This document shows, one piece after another, positions 15,092 through 22,778 of a stretch of DNA of 33,499 nucleotides. Both the position numbers and the translations under genes were made by a program. Origin of the DNA: Nitrospiraceae bacterium (GTDB lineage Bacteria > Nitrospirota > Thermodesulfovibrionia > Thermodesulfovibrionales > UBA6898); NCBI GenBank assembly GCA_020347665.1, contig CP070737.1, positions 1,514,612-1,548,110 on the forward strand, given 5' to 3'. How positions within the stretch are numbered: position 1 is the first letter of the stretch; each line of letters opens with the position of its first letter. The notes beneath the pieces are model-generated. The model worked only from the letters and a program-made list of their open reading frames with translations. It had not been told where the DNA came from and did no database searches.

Positions 15092-17464
15092 TCAGACGTT
15101 TTCCGCCATCTCCCAGACGCCGCACGGACAGATGCCTGCACAGAATCCGCAGCCAATACATTTTTCCTCATCCACGATGTATTCATACGAACCGTCTTCA
15201 TGCTCGATCCTGCTGATCGCTTCCCAATAACAGGTCTCTTCGCACATATGGCAATCACGGCAGGTAGCACATGACATGCAGAGGTTCGCTTCTTTTTTGG
15301 GCTCGAATACATCAAATCGGCAGAGATCATAGTATTCGGTCTTGATGCGTTCATACGGAACCACCTGCCTGACTTCGTGCATATAGTCATATTGCATAAG
15401 TTGCGCATGTATAACATCAGCAGCTATGCGACCCTGCCCTATGGCATGGGTCACAAGCCCTGGCTTTGTTGCATCACCAATGGCGTAAACCTTTATGTCA
15501 GAGGTCTGGCCGAGTTCGTTCACCACAATCCATCCCTTCTCCGTATGAATGCTCGGCGGGAGAAAATCGAGTATGGGAATTTCACCGATAGAGATGATCA
15601 CGATATCAGCATCCAGAGAGGTTCCGTCAGTAAAATGAATCTTCTGTGCTTTTTTATCATATTTCTCAGTAAATCTCGGCCAGAGAATTCGAGTCCCCTT
15701 TTCCTGAGCCATCTCCATCTCATTCCCGAATGCTGCCGGTTTCTGTACGTCAACAGCAGTAACCGACGTTGCGCCACAGTTATACGCTTGTAAGGCTACG
15801 TCCATCCCGACATTTCCTGCCCCTATGACAACAACCTCTTTTTTCTCTAAACTGAAGTCCTCGCCAAAATTAATCCCCTTGAGAAAATCAATCGCAGACA
15901 GTGCATGCTGTGAACCGGGGAATTTGATGGTTCTGGGCTGATGAGCACCACACGCAACAACAACGATATCATGATCTCTTGCGATCTTCTCGAATGTCTC
16001 AAGATTAATCTTCTTGCCTAGATGAACAGTAACACCGACCTCCTGAAAGCGGGAAAGCTCCTTGCGGAGGACCTTGTTGGAAAGCCGTTCCCTCGGTATA
16101 CAGAGCTCGAGTTTACCACCAAGCTTCTTTTCAGCCTCATAGAGATCAACACTATGACCTTTGAGCCCCAGTTGCCAGGCTGCTGAGAGCCCGGCAGGTC
16201 CCCCACCGATAACTGCTATGGTATATCCCGTCTTCTTCGCCTGTTTCGGCGGCGGCTGTTTCAGTGCAAGGCTGCCGAATTCTTTTATGTTCAGAGGCTT
16301 GTCGAATGCGCCCCGGGTGCAGCTCTGCATACAAAGGTTCGGGCATATCTGGCCGCACACGGTTGCCGGAAGAGGACTGTACTGCAATACCAGATCCAGG
16401 GCCTCTTTCATCTTGCCCTGTCTGATAAGAGACGCCCTTTTATGGGATGGTATCTGTGTTGGACAGTGATAGGCACAGGGAGGCAGATATTTTTCATTAT
16501 TCCATACCGGTCTGTTTCGCCTGTTTTCACCGGTCGTTATATACGGCAGAATAGTCTGATCGTGAGTTATATATTCAGCAAAGATGCCGCCTTCACCGAC
16601 TTTTTCATACCAGTGACTTTTCCTGAAATCAGGCATGGCCATCTTGACCTTTTTCCAGGAACCTTTTTCCGCGGGAGTCAGAGCAACAAGCTTCTTCCAT
16701 TCATCCGGAGAACGGCTAAGTTCTTCGCGATAATCTTCCCTGTCTATAGCTTTAAGAAAGTCTTTCATATGTGTCGTGAGCCACTGCCAGTCCTGCGGCG
16801 TCAGGTCAGCAAGTTTTACGTCACGTTCACTATACCCCTGGCTGGCCCCACGAAAATAGATCGTTCCGCCGACCATTCCAACACAGGGCCGGTATCCGAT
16901 AACGTTTTCGGGATTTCTCGGATTAACTCCGCAAATGACCGCAATACCACCTGCCTTAAATTCCGCAAAAGAGTCTCCGACATCCCGGAAGTACCACGAC
17001 TGCGGCGGCTCAAAACGGGGATTATACTTCATCATGGTATCACAACGTGCACCGCCACCTCCCTGTACATAAAGGATGCCCTGCGCACCAGCATTATGAG
17101 CGCCGTTCGTGACATCTCCGAGCACCGTTATCCTTGCACCGCAGTTAATCCAGCCTACATCATCAGAAACACTTCCCCTGACAACAATCTCTGTGCCGGG
17201 CATGCCCATACTGCCAAGGCGCTGACCCACAGGACCTTCAACGGTAATCGTGACCGCTTCGTCACGGGGCCAGATACGTCCGCCAATGCCGTGCTGTCCA
17301 TCAGCAACAATATGTAATTTCTGCGCGCCGTCACTCACCGCCTGCTGGATCTGTTCCTCCAGGATTCGGGAGCTGATTCTTGTGCCGTTAACATTTCCGC
17401 GGATCGTGACGGTTCTTCTCTGAGGCCGCCCAGCCGTCTTTTTCTGTGTCTTCTTTTGTTTCAT
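15092..17464 (-). CDS. Glutamate synthase GXGXG domain fused to GltD-type NAD(P)H oxidoreductase
   Basis: A 790-residue fusion. Residues about 18-215 are the GXGXG beta-helix that ends large glutamate synthase subunits (repeated G-rich turns: GTEIVVRGSVSDDVGW, ITVLGDVTNGAHN, GGTIYFRG). From about 325 comes a GltD-type subunit: N-terminal cluster cysteines C330, C334, C370, C374, C378, C382; FAD site IAVIGGGPAGLSAA (416-429); NAD(P)H site VVVIGAGNVGMDVA (544-557); the GDATKPGLV block; and a C-terminal ferredoxin tail with about two [4Fe-4S] motifs (CMSCATCRDCHMCEETC; CIGCGFCAGIC). It would feed NAD(P)H electrons to the FMN subunit encoded just upstream. GXGXG is normally attached to GltB, not GltD. 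Confidence 0.9.
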   Translation of the reverse strand: MKQKKTQKKTAGRPQRRTVTIRGNVNGTRISSRILEEQIQQAVSDGAQKLHIVADGQHGIGGRIWPRDEAVTITVEGPVGQRLGSMGMPGTEIVVRGSVSDDVGWINCGARITVLGDVTNGAHNAGAQGILYVQGGGGARCDTMMKYNPRFEPPQSWYFRDVGDSFAEFKAGGIAVICGVNPRNPENVIGYRPCVGMVGGTIYFRGASQGYSERDVKLADLTPQDWQWLTTHMKDFLKAIDREDYREELSRSPDEWKKLVALTPAEKGSWKKVKMAMPDFRKSHWYEKVGEGGIFAEYITHDQTILPYITTGENRRNRPVWNNEKYLPPCAYHCPTQIPSHKRASLIRQGKMKEALDLVLQYSPLPATVCGQICPNLCMQSCTRGAFDKPLNIKEFGSLALKQPPPKQAKKTGYTIAVIGGGPAGLSAAWQLGLKGHSVDLYEAEKKLGGKLELCIPRERLSNKVLRKELSRFQEVGVTVHLGKKINLETFEKIARDHDIVVVACGAHQPRTIKFPGSQHALSAIDFLKGINFGEDFSLEKKEVVVIGAGNVGMDVALQAYNCGATSVTAVDVQKPAAFGNEMEMAQEKGTRILWPRFTEKYDKKAQKIHFTDGTSLDADIVIISIGEIPILDFLPPSIHTEKGWIVVNELGQTSDIKVYAIGDATKPGLVTHAIGQGRIAADVIHAQLMQYDYMHEVRQVVPYERIKTEYYDLCRFDVFEPKKEANLCMSCATCRDCHMCEETCYWEAISRIEHEDGSYEYIVDEEKCIGCGFCAGICPCGVWEMAENV

Positions 17465-17497
17465 GTTACCTTTAAAATTTTGCTTTACTCTCTCGGA

Positions 17498-17559
17498 TAA
17501 ACCTGTTTTTAGTTCTTGCTTTTTTCTTTACCTCAACCTTAGCCTAAACCTGTTTTTAG
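17498..17559. repeat. 15-bp direct repeat between gltB2 and gltB3-gltD
   Basis: TAAACCTGTTTTTAG occurs exactly at 17498-17512 and at 17545-17559. The second copy overlaps the stop codon of the upstream glutamate synthase gene. The stretch between holds one copy of the dispersed CTAAGGTT-type repeat also found near 29620. Confidence 0.7.
17520..17551 (-). repeat. Dispersed 32-bp repeat, copy A
   Basis: Read on the minus strand, this stretch matches the element at 29620-29651 in 28 of 32 positions. The core is AGGCTAAGGTT followed by an A-rich end. It lies in the gap between two genes of the glutamate synthase operon. Confidence 0.6.
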
Positions 17560-19214
17560 CATGCATGATCTATTTTCAGCCGTTCTGCCATTGCCTTATC
17601 ATCTATGCTCAGACCGTCTGACATTCCGATGGGAAGTTCAGTACTCCTTCCCATCGGCGCAAATATCTTTCTCATTTCAGTATCTGCACTCCTGAATACC
17701 TGAACAACCCTGTCCGCAATCCTGTCAGGATCGAGCCTTCTGTACAGCTTGGGATCCTGCGTAGTAATGCCTCTCGGGCATCTTCCGGTATTACAGAGGT
17801 TACATCTGTTGTACTCATCACCGAAACATTCGGCAGTCGACTGCATGACATATTTCCCGATAGAAACCGCAGAGGCGCCGAGCATAATCAGTGCCGCAGC
17901 ATTCGCCGCAAGGTTTCCCCTTTTACCGACTCCGCCAGCAGCGATAAGAGGAAGTTCGTTCTGCTTCCCTTGGCGGACAAGATCAAGGTAACAATCGCGT
18001 ATATTGGCAGCGAGCGGATGACCCATTTTATCCAGGGAAACATTGTATGCAGCGCCTGTTCCCCCGTCCTCACCGTCAATACTCAAGGCAGCTGCATACG
18101 GGTTTCTGGCGAGATTATTCAAAACCGCCCGGGCAGTCTTTGAACCAGAAATCTTCGGGAACACAGGAACCCTGAATCCCCATGCCATTGACATCGACTG
18201 GATCATTTTGGCAACCGCCTCTTCAATAGAATATTTTGTCTGGTGCGTCGGTGGTGATGCCAGGTCAACATTCAGAGGAACACCCCGGATGCCGGCGATC
18301 AGTTTCAGGACTTTATACGACATAAGGAGTCCACCGTCACCAGGCTTTGCTCCCTGTCCATATTTAATCTCTATGGCGCACGGGTCCTCCACCATATACG
18401 GCAGAGCGTGGATGATTTCATCCCACCCAAAATAGCCCGAAGCAATCTGCAATATGAAATATTTCAGGTACGGTGACTTCAGAAGCCGCGGCGGCATACC
18501 GCCTTCACCAGAGCACATAACAACAGGCATATTTTCCACTTCGTTCAGATATGCAACACCCATTGCCAGACCTTCCCACATTGGCGGAGAAAGCGCGCCA
18601 ATCGACATACTGCCGATCATAATCGGATAAATTTCACGCACCGGAGGAACAAACAGCTCGTCTTTCCTGACAAACAGTTTTCCATCCCTTGTCTCAAGGG
18701 GAAGCGTTTCCTCAGAAAGGTTCCTTCCAAGGAGTGTCCTGATGCGAAATTCATGTCTTCCTGCATCAAGTGCCGGGTCTGTTAACATTGATATTCTTGT
18801 AAATTTCAAACGTTCAAGCGTTGAGAGCGCAGGATCATTTCTTCTCCCACCCCGCTTATACGAGTCCCCGCCTCTATTCTTGAAATGGAGAAATTTATGC
18901 TGTGGATTAAATTCAGGCTCTATTGCTTCGTTCGGGCAGACAAGCGTACAGGTAGCACATCCGGTACAGTAACGGTTAATGTCTTTTACCTGTTCAACAA
19001 TATGAAGAATCCTTTTTTTCGCTGCAGGTTCGGGTACCGGCCCTTCAGAGCTTACACTTCTTTGAATCTTCACCGTCGGTTCTATCGCCTTGACAGGACA
19101 GACAGCGGTACAGTTTCCGCAGCGCTTACACCGGTCATCACGCCATCTGATGATGTACGGAAATTCTTTTAACGACAGCTGATGGTTCCCGTCTAATAAT
19201 CCAGCTGATTCCAT
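17556..19214 (-). CDS. Glutamate synthase FMN (central) subunit with two ferredoxin clusters
   Basis: A 552-residue archaeal-type GltB core. Two N-terminal [4Fe-4S] motifs: C29, C32, C35, C39 and C83, C86, C89, C93. Then the FMN TIM-barrel synthase domain: MIGSMSIGALSPPMWEGLA, IEIKYGQGAKPGDGG, VFPKISG, the SIDGEDGGTGAAYN ammonia/2-oxoglutarate block, PLIAAGGVGKRGNL, and the [3Fe-4S] cysteines C471, C474, C479 in CNLCNTGRCPRGITTQD. It catalyses reductive transfer of ammonia to 2-oxoglutarate. The glutaminase and GXGXG parts are separate genes on either side; its start overlaps the glutaminase gene by 22 bp, so the three form one operon. Electrons come from the GltD fusion or from ferredoxin. 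Confidence 0.93.
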   Translation of the reverse strand: MESAGLLDGNHQLSLKEFPYIIRWRDDRCKRCGNCTAVCPVKAIEPTVKIQRSVSSEGPVPEPAAKKRILHIVEQVKDINRYCTGCATCTLVCPNEAIEPEFNPQHKFLHFKNRGGDSYKRGGRRNDPALSTLERLKFTRISMLTDPALDAGRHEFRIRTLLGRNLSEETLPLETRDGKLFVRKDELFVPPVREIYPIMIGSMSIGALSPPMWEGLAMGVAYLNEVENMPVVMCSGEGGMPPRLLKSPYLKYFILQIASGYFGWDEIIHALPYMVEDPCAIEIKYGQGAKPGDGGLLMSYKVLKLIAGIRGVPLNVDLASPPTHQTKYSIEEAVAKMIQSMSMAWGFRVPVFPKISGSKTARAVLNNLARNPYAAALSIDGEDGGTGAAYNVSLDKMGHPLAANIRDCYLDLVRQGKQNELPLIAAGGVGKRGNLAANAAALIMLGASAVSIGKYVMQSTAECFGDEYNRCNLCNTGRCPRGITTQDPKLYRRLDPDRIADRVVQVFRSADTEMRKIFAPMGRSTELPIGMSDGLSIDDKAMAERLKIDHAC

Positions 19215-20302
19215 ACGTTCACCTCCCCTGCGCCGGGTGGGATGATTGCCATATCATATTTCATCGGAAATATATCCAGAGAATTGTCCCGTTCCGGCAC
19301 AGCGCTGTCCAGTCCGCATTCTTCGGACATGAGTGCATATTTCCCTTTCACACCTCCGACAACTCCTGGTCGAAGCTTTTTTGCGTCCTGTACCATGAAG
19401 CACGTGCCATCCGGTGTGAATCCGATATTACAATTAGGCCCGTCAATGCACAGCATTCTCAGGGACTTCTTAATCAGATCAAGTGCCTCCCGGTCCGATC
19501 TCTGCTCTATTTCAGTCGGCTTGAGCGGGGTTATAACATCCTTGAAATAGGTCAAAGGATACCCGAGCTGTCTGTGGAGATAATGCAGTATGTGGGTTAA
19601 GACTTCACTGTCACTGTTATATCCGATATAGCCGGGGAATCCCCTGCTCATGAGAAACTCCCTGATAGGAACAAATGCAGTATTTTCACCGTTTGTCATA
19701 GACCCGTAGCCCTGTATAAAAAACGGATGACAGGCGTACAGATTAATTGCATAGTTTGTATTCTGGCGTCCCTGAGAAAATACGATCTTTGCCATGAGCG
19801 AAGATTTCTCGAGCCCGAAAAACTCACTGAGCTCGAGCGGGTCTCCCACCTCTTTGATGGCAAGGATATCCGGATAAAAAGAAAAAACTATGATCGATTC
19901 ATCTGCTTCGCCCATCGCACGCAAGGCAAGCCTGGTTTTGAGAAGCAGATCCTCCTTTTCGGGGAATGGCCGGTCCACATAAGACTCCGGATACTGATAG
20001 ACCTTTGCAAAATAGTTGTCTCTCCTCTGTATCCCCGGCACGTCTTTGATTGATGGTGCCCAGACGTGTTTAATATGGAATCCCTGGGCCTCCATATACC
20101 GGTCGACCGTTTCATGACCGCGCTCAGAACAGATTGCCGAAAGTATAGGATACTTCTTCAGTTCTTCAAACTCACCGCCAAGGTCTTTCAGAATGATGCC
20201 CATGCCCGAACCATCATGGCCTTCTTTCATGGTCTCAAGAGCGAGGACATTTTCCATGGGTGAGATATATTCAGAAGATGTTATTGCAGCCAGTCTGCAC
20301 AT
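19193..20302 (-). CDS. Glutamate synthase glutaminase subunit (class II amidotransferase)
   Basis: A 369-residue class II (Ntn-type) glutamine amidotransferase. The start at 20302 is chosen because it places the obligatory nucleophilic cysteine second (MCRLAAITS); a reading from 20356 would bury it. The AAGGAGG ribosome site is somewhat far (13 bases). Other features: HDGSGMGIIL, the NGEN block (SMTNGENTAFVPIRE), and YNSDSEVLTHILHYL, as in GltB N-terminal domains. It would release ammonia from glutamine for the FMN subunit. It is the first gene of the minus-strand glutamate synthase operon, behind a consensus promoter and a folded leader. Confidence 0.92.
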   Translation of the reverse strand: MCRLAAITSSEYISPMENVLALETMKEGHDGSGMGIILKDLGGEFEELKKYPILSAICSERGHETVDRYMEAQGFHIKHVWAPSIKDVPGIQRRDNYFAKVYQYPESYVDRPFPEKEDLLLKTRLALRAMGEADESIIVFSFYPDILAIKEVGDPLELSEFFGLEKSSLMAKIVFSQGRQNTNYAINLYACHPFFIQGYGSMTNGENTAFVPIREFLMSRGFPGYIGYNSDSEVLTHILHYLHRQLGYPLTYFKDVITPLKPTEIEQRSDREALDLIKKSLRMLCIDGPNCNIGFTPDGTCFMVQDAKKLRPGVVGGVKGKYALMSEECGLDSAVPERDNSLDIFPMKYDMAIIPPGAGEVNVWNQLDY

Positions 20303-20340
20303 TTTGGGGTCAGCACCTCCTTCATTTTCACGCCGAAAGA

Positions 20341-20393
20341 AAACGCCTAATTTCAAGGACTTATATCTTTAAATCCCGTTTCTCTAGGCGTTT
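20341..20393 (-). promoter_or_regulatory. Structured 5' leader of the glutamate synthase operon
   Basis: In the mRNA, AAACGCCTA (20393-20385) pairs perfectly over nine bases with TAGGCGTTT (20349-20341). Inside, GGATTTA (20376-20370) pairs with TAAGTCC (20363-20357) around a six-base loop. The outer stem ends 31 bases before the ribosome site region. It matches no riboswitch class I can recognise; a regulatory leader is plausible. Confidence 0.45.
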
Positions 20394-20428
20394 ATCGCAT
20401 TTAGACGGCAAACGGTTACCGTATGTTA

Positions 20429-20457
20429 ATATTACTACATCATCATGCCCGTGTCAA
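20429..20457 (-). promoter_or_regulatory. Sigma70 promoter of the glutamate synthase operon
   Basis: On the minus strand, TTGACA (20457-20452), a 17-base spacer and TAATAT (20434-20429). This gives a leader of about 120 bases. The odd palindrome ACGGTTACCGT (20412-20422) sits at the expected start site and could be an operator. Confidence 0.6.
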
Positions 20458-20531
20458 CTCCCCTTATTGTACCTCTTTCCGGTAGATAAAAAAACGGATA
20501 TTTCGCCGGAGAGCACCATCATGAGCAAACC

Positions 20532-20560
20532 TTGACATATAATCAATGAATGGTTTAGAT
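20532..20560 (+). promoter_or_regulatory. Sigma70-type promoter of the plus-strand redox cluster
   Basis: TTGACA (20532-20537), a 17-base spacer and TTAGAT (20555-20560). It faces away from the glutamate synthase promoter 75 bp distant. The resulting leader would be about 380 bases long, unusually long and partly structured. Confidence 0.4.
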
Positions 20561-20565
20561 TAACG

Positions 20566-20656
20566 GAAACAAGTAACCGGTAGCCTATTGCCGTTCTTGT
20601 TCAGAACACTAAGAAACACCGATAGTCTCATAAAAGAATAAAGGGGAGGTATCGGT
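20566..20656 (+). promoter_or_regulatory. Two stem-loops in long leader of FMN enzyme gene
   Basis: First stem: GAAACAAG with AACCGG (20566-20580) pairs, allowing bulges, with CCGTT and CTTGTTC (20591-20602). Second stem: ACCGATA (20618-20624) pairs perfectly with TATCGGT (20650-20656) around a 25-base loop containing GGGGAGG. Neither is followed by a T-run, so these are not plain terminators. No known riboswitch class recognised. Confidence 0.35.
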
Positions 20657-20788
20657 TGATCAAGACGCCAGAATGTAACCGTGCTTCGAAGACAACAGCA
20701 TAATCAATCATATTTTTCTGTCCATGCCTTCACTCATCCTGTAATCATGTTTCTGGCATCATCATGTAAACTCTCTATAAAGGAGGTG

Positions 20789-20866
20789 ATGAGGCAGATT
20801 TTGAAAGAATTACAGCACGCTTACATCTCTGGAATTTTTTTGTCTTCTGATATAAGAAATACTTAA
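20789..20866 (+). CDS. Possible 25-residue leader peptide
   Basis: A run with near-perfect complementarity to the 16S rRNA 3' end (AAAGGAGGTGAT, 20779-20790) precedes a 25-codon frame beginning ATGAGGCAG and ending TAA at 20866. The ATG is too close to the Shine-Dalgarno for efficient use (two bases); a TTG at 20801 in frame is about 14 bases away. Either the site is a ribosome-standby or decoy, or this is a leader peptide for the FMN enzyme gene 80 bp downstream. The peptide shows no recognisable pattern. Confidence 0.2.
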   Translation: MRQILKELQHAYISGIFLSSDIRNT

Positions 20867-20945
20867 TTTTTCCATACAGAAGCAAAAGAATACTTAATTA
20901 CATGCTCTTTTTTATCTAAGAAAATTTAATTCAAGGAGGTGCACA

Positions 20946-22511
20946 ATGAGCTTCAGCAAACCCAACTACAGCGCGGCAACACTCACTACTACAAGAGTTA
21001 CCCCGGCTCCTGTGTCAGGTATTTGCGTAACGTGCGTTGACGGGTGCGAAGGACCGTGTGAGATCGGTCGTTCAGCGCTAAAGGGGAGAGAAGTCATTTA
21101 TCCTGCTCCATTCGGCACAATTACCTCAGGTTCTGAGAAAGACTACCCGGTCGACTTTTCCCACTTTAATATTCAGGGAACAGCTGTTGGTGCAGTCGGC
21201 GTAGAGGCTGATCCTGACATCGCGCGATTTCCAAACGTCGATACGAAGACTGCAGTCGGCGCTGATGGCAGCATAAAAATGGATTTCCCCGTTTTTACCG
21301 GTGCGGTTGGTTCTACTGATATCGCGCGGATTAACTGGGAAGATGCGGCTGTTGGCGCGGCAATATCCGGCGTGATCGTTGTTGCAGGTGAAAACGTATG
21401 CGGCATGGACCCACAGGCTGAAATCAAAAACGGCAGGATCGTCAGGTCACCTGAAATGGAACGTCGCGTCAATGCTTTTAAACAGTGGTATACCGGTTCA
21501 GGAGGCATTATTATTCAGGCTAACGTTGAAGACACCAAACTTGGTGTGCCCGAGTATGTAATAGAAAAACTGGGTATAGAGATCTTTGAGCTGAAATGGG
21601 GACAGGGTGCAAAGGATATCGGTGGTGAGGTCAAACTTCGCTCTATTGAGAGGGCCCTGCAGCTGAATGAAAGAGGGTATATTGTTCTTCCCGATCCGAC
21701 ACTTCCCACTTCTCAGGAAGCATTCAAGGCAGGCGGAATCTCAGAATTTGAACGTCATTCGCGTCTCGGCATGGTAGAGGAAGAGTCATTTCACAAGTCT
21801 GTTGAGTACCTGCGGAAGGTCGGAGCAAAATACGTTACGCTGAAAACAGGGGCATACCGTCCGGCCGACCTTGCACGGGCCATAAAATACTCTTCAGACG
21901 CCAAGATTGACCTTCTCACCATTGATGGTGCCGGAGGCGGAACCGGCATGAGCCCCTGGCGCATGATGAACGAATGGGGTATCCCGACTGTTCAGCTTGA
22001 ATGTCTTGCCTATCGGATGTGTGAAAGGCTCGCCAAAAAGGGAGCGTATATACCACCCATGGCTATAGCCGGTGGCCTGTCTCTCGAGGACCATATTTTC
22101 AAGGCCATTGCTCTCGGTGCACCGTATGTCAAAGCTATCTGCCTGGGACGCGCCATTTTTACAGCGGCCATGGTCGGTAAAACGCATGGAAAGCTGATAT
22201 CTCAGAAAATGGACCTGGAGGGCGAAGATATTGAACAGGGTTATCTGCGCCTCTTCGCTGTCGGGGCAGAACTCAAGGAACGCTTTGGAAAAGACTTTGC
22301 AAAACTGCCACCCGGAGCAATCGGCATGTATTCCTACATCGACAGGATGAAGCAGGGCCTCCAGCAGTTAATGGCGGGAGCAAGAAAATTCGCGCTCGAG
22401 CATGTTGACCGGAACGATCTCGTAGCTCTGACAAAGGATGCTGCCGACGTCTCAGGGATCGATTATGTAATGGATTCTGACGCCAAAGAAGTCGATGAGA
22501 TTCTTGGCTAA
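20946..22511 (+). CDS. Orphan FMN-binding glutamate-synthase-like oxidoreductase with N-terminal four-Cys motif
   Basis: A 521-residue homologue of the FMN synthase barrel of GltB. FMN-barrel blocks are present: ELKWGQGAKDIGGEVKL, LLTIDGAGGGTGMSPWRMM, PPMAIAGGLSLEDHIFKAIALGA. The [3Fe-4S] cysteines that normally follow the barrel are absent (region GRAIFTAAMVGKTHGK), and there is no glutaminase or GXGXG domain. Instead the N terminus has C27, C30, C34, C38 in GICVTCVDGCEGPCEIG, a C-x2-C-x3-C-x3-C motif that could hold an Fe-S cluster. The ribosome site CAAGGAGG is excellent. It heads a plus-strand cluster with ferredoxin (30 bp on) and AOR. It cannot be ordinary glutamate synthase by itself; substrate unknown. 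Confidence 0.85.
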   Translation: MSFSKPNYSAATLTTTRVTPAPVSGICVTCVDGCEGPCEIGRSALKGREVIYPAPFGTITSGSEKDYPVDFSHFNIQGTAVGAVGVEADPDIARFPNVDTKTAVGADGSIKMDFPVFTGAVGSTDIARINWEDAAVGAAISGVIVVAGENVCGMDPQAEIKNGRIVRSPEMERRVNAFKQWYTGSGGIIIQANVEDTKLGVPEYVIEKLGIEIFELKWGQGAKDIGGEVKLRSIERALQLNERGYIVLPDPTLPTSQEAFKAGGISEFERHSRLGMVEEESFHKSVEYLRKVGAKYVTLKTGAYRPADLARAIKYSSDAKIDLLTIDGAGGGTGMSPWRMMNEWGIPTVQLECLAYRMCERLAKKGAYIPPMAIAGGLSLEDHIFKAIALGAPYVKAICLGRAIFTAAMVGKTHGKLISQKMDLEGEDIEQGYLRLFAVGAELKERFGKDFAKLPPGAIGMYSYIDRMKQGLQQLMAGARKFALEHVDRNDLVALTKDAADVSGIDYVMDSDAKEVDEILG

Positions 22512-22541
22512 ATGTGAGAAAGAAACAGGAGGTAAACAAAG

Positions 22542-22751
22542 ATGTTAAACACCATATGCAAGCATAATTGTAAGTCGTGTTTTGCTCTGCCGGTCTGTGC
22601 CGTGCATGCCATAAAGGATCAGCAGGGATCTATTTTTGTCGAGACAGAAGAATGCATCGGCTGCGGCTGCTGCAGGACTGCCTGCGTAACATTCAGTTAT
22701 GACCGGGCGCTTGAAGAAAAAACCGTTGAATGGCTTAAGGGCGTTGGCTAA
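22542..22751 (+). CDS. Small ferredoxin-like protein
   Basis: A 69-residue two-cluster ferredoxin-like protein. The C-terminal motif CIGCGCCRTAC is a normal [4Fe-4S] pattern; the N-terminal motif C-x3-C-x2-C-x5-C (CKHNCKSCFALPVCAVHAI) is atypical. Its ribosome site AGGAGG is well placed. It lies 30 bp after the FMN enzyme and 27 bp before the AOR gene, so it is the probable electron carrier or fixed subunit between them. Confidence 0.85.
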   Translation: MLNTICKHNCKSCFALPVCAVHAIKDQQGSIFVETEECIGCGCCRTACVTFSYDRALEEKTVEWLKGVG

Positions 22752-22778
22752 ACGAACAAAAGTGTGAGAACGTGAAAA

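Noticed and set aside
16442..17317. 291-codon plus-strand open frame
   Set aside because: Antisense to the well-supported GXGXG-GltD gene; no domain resemblance and no ribosome site.
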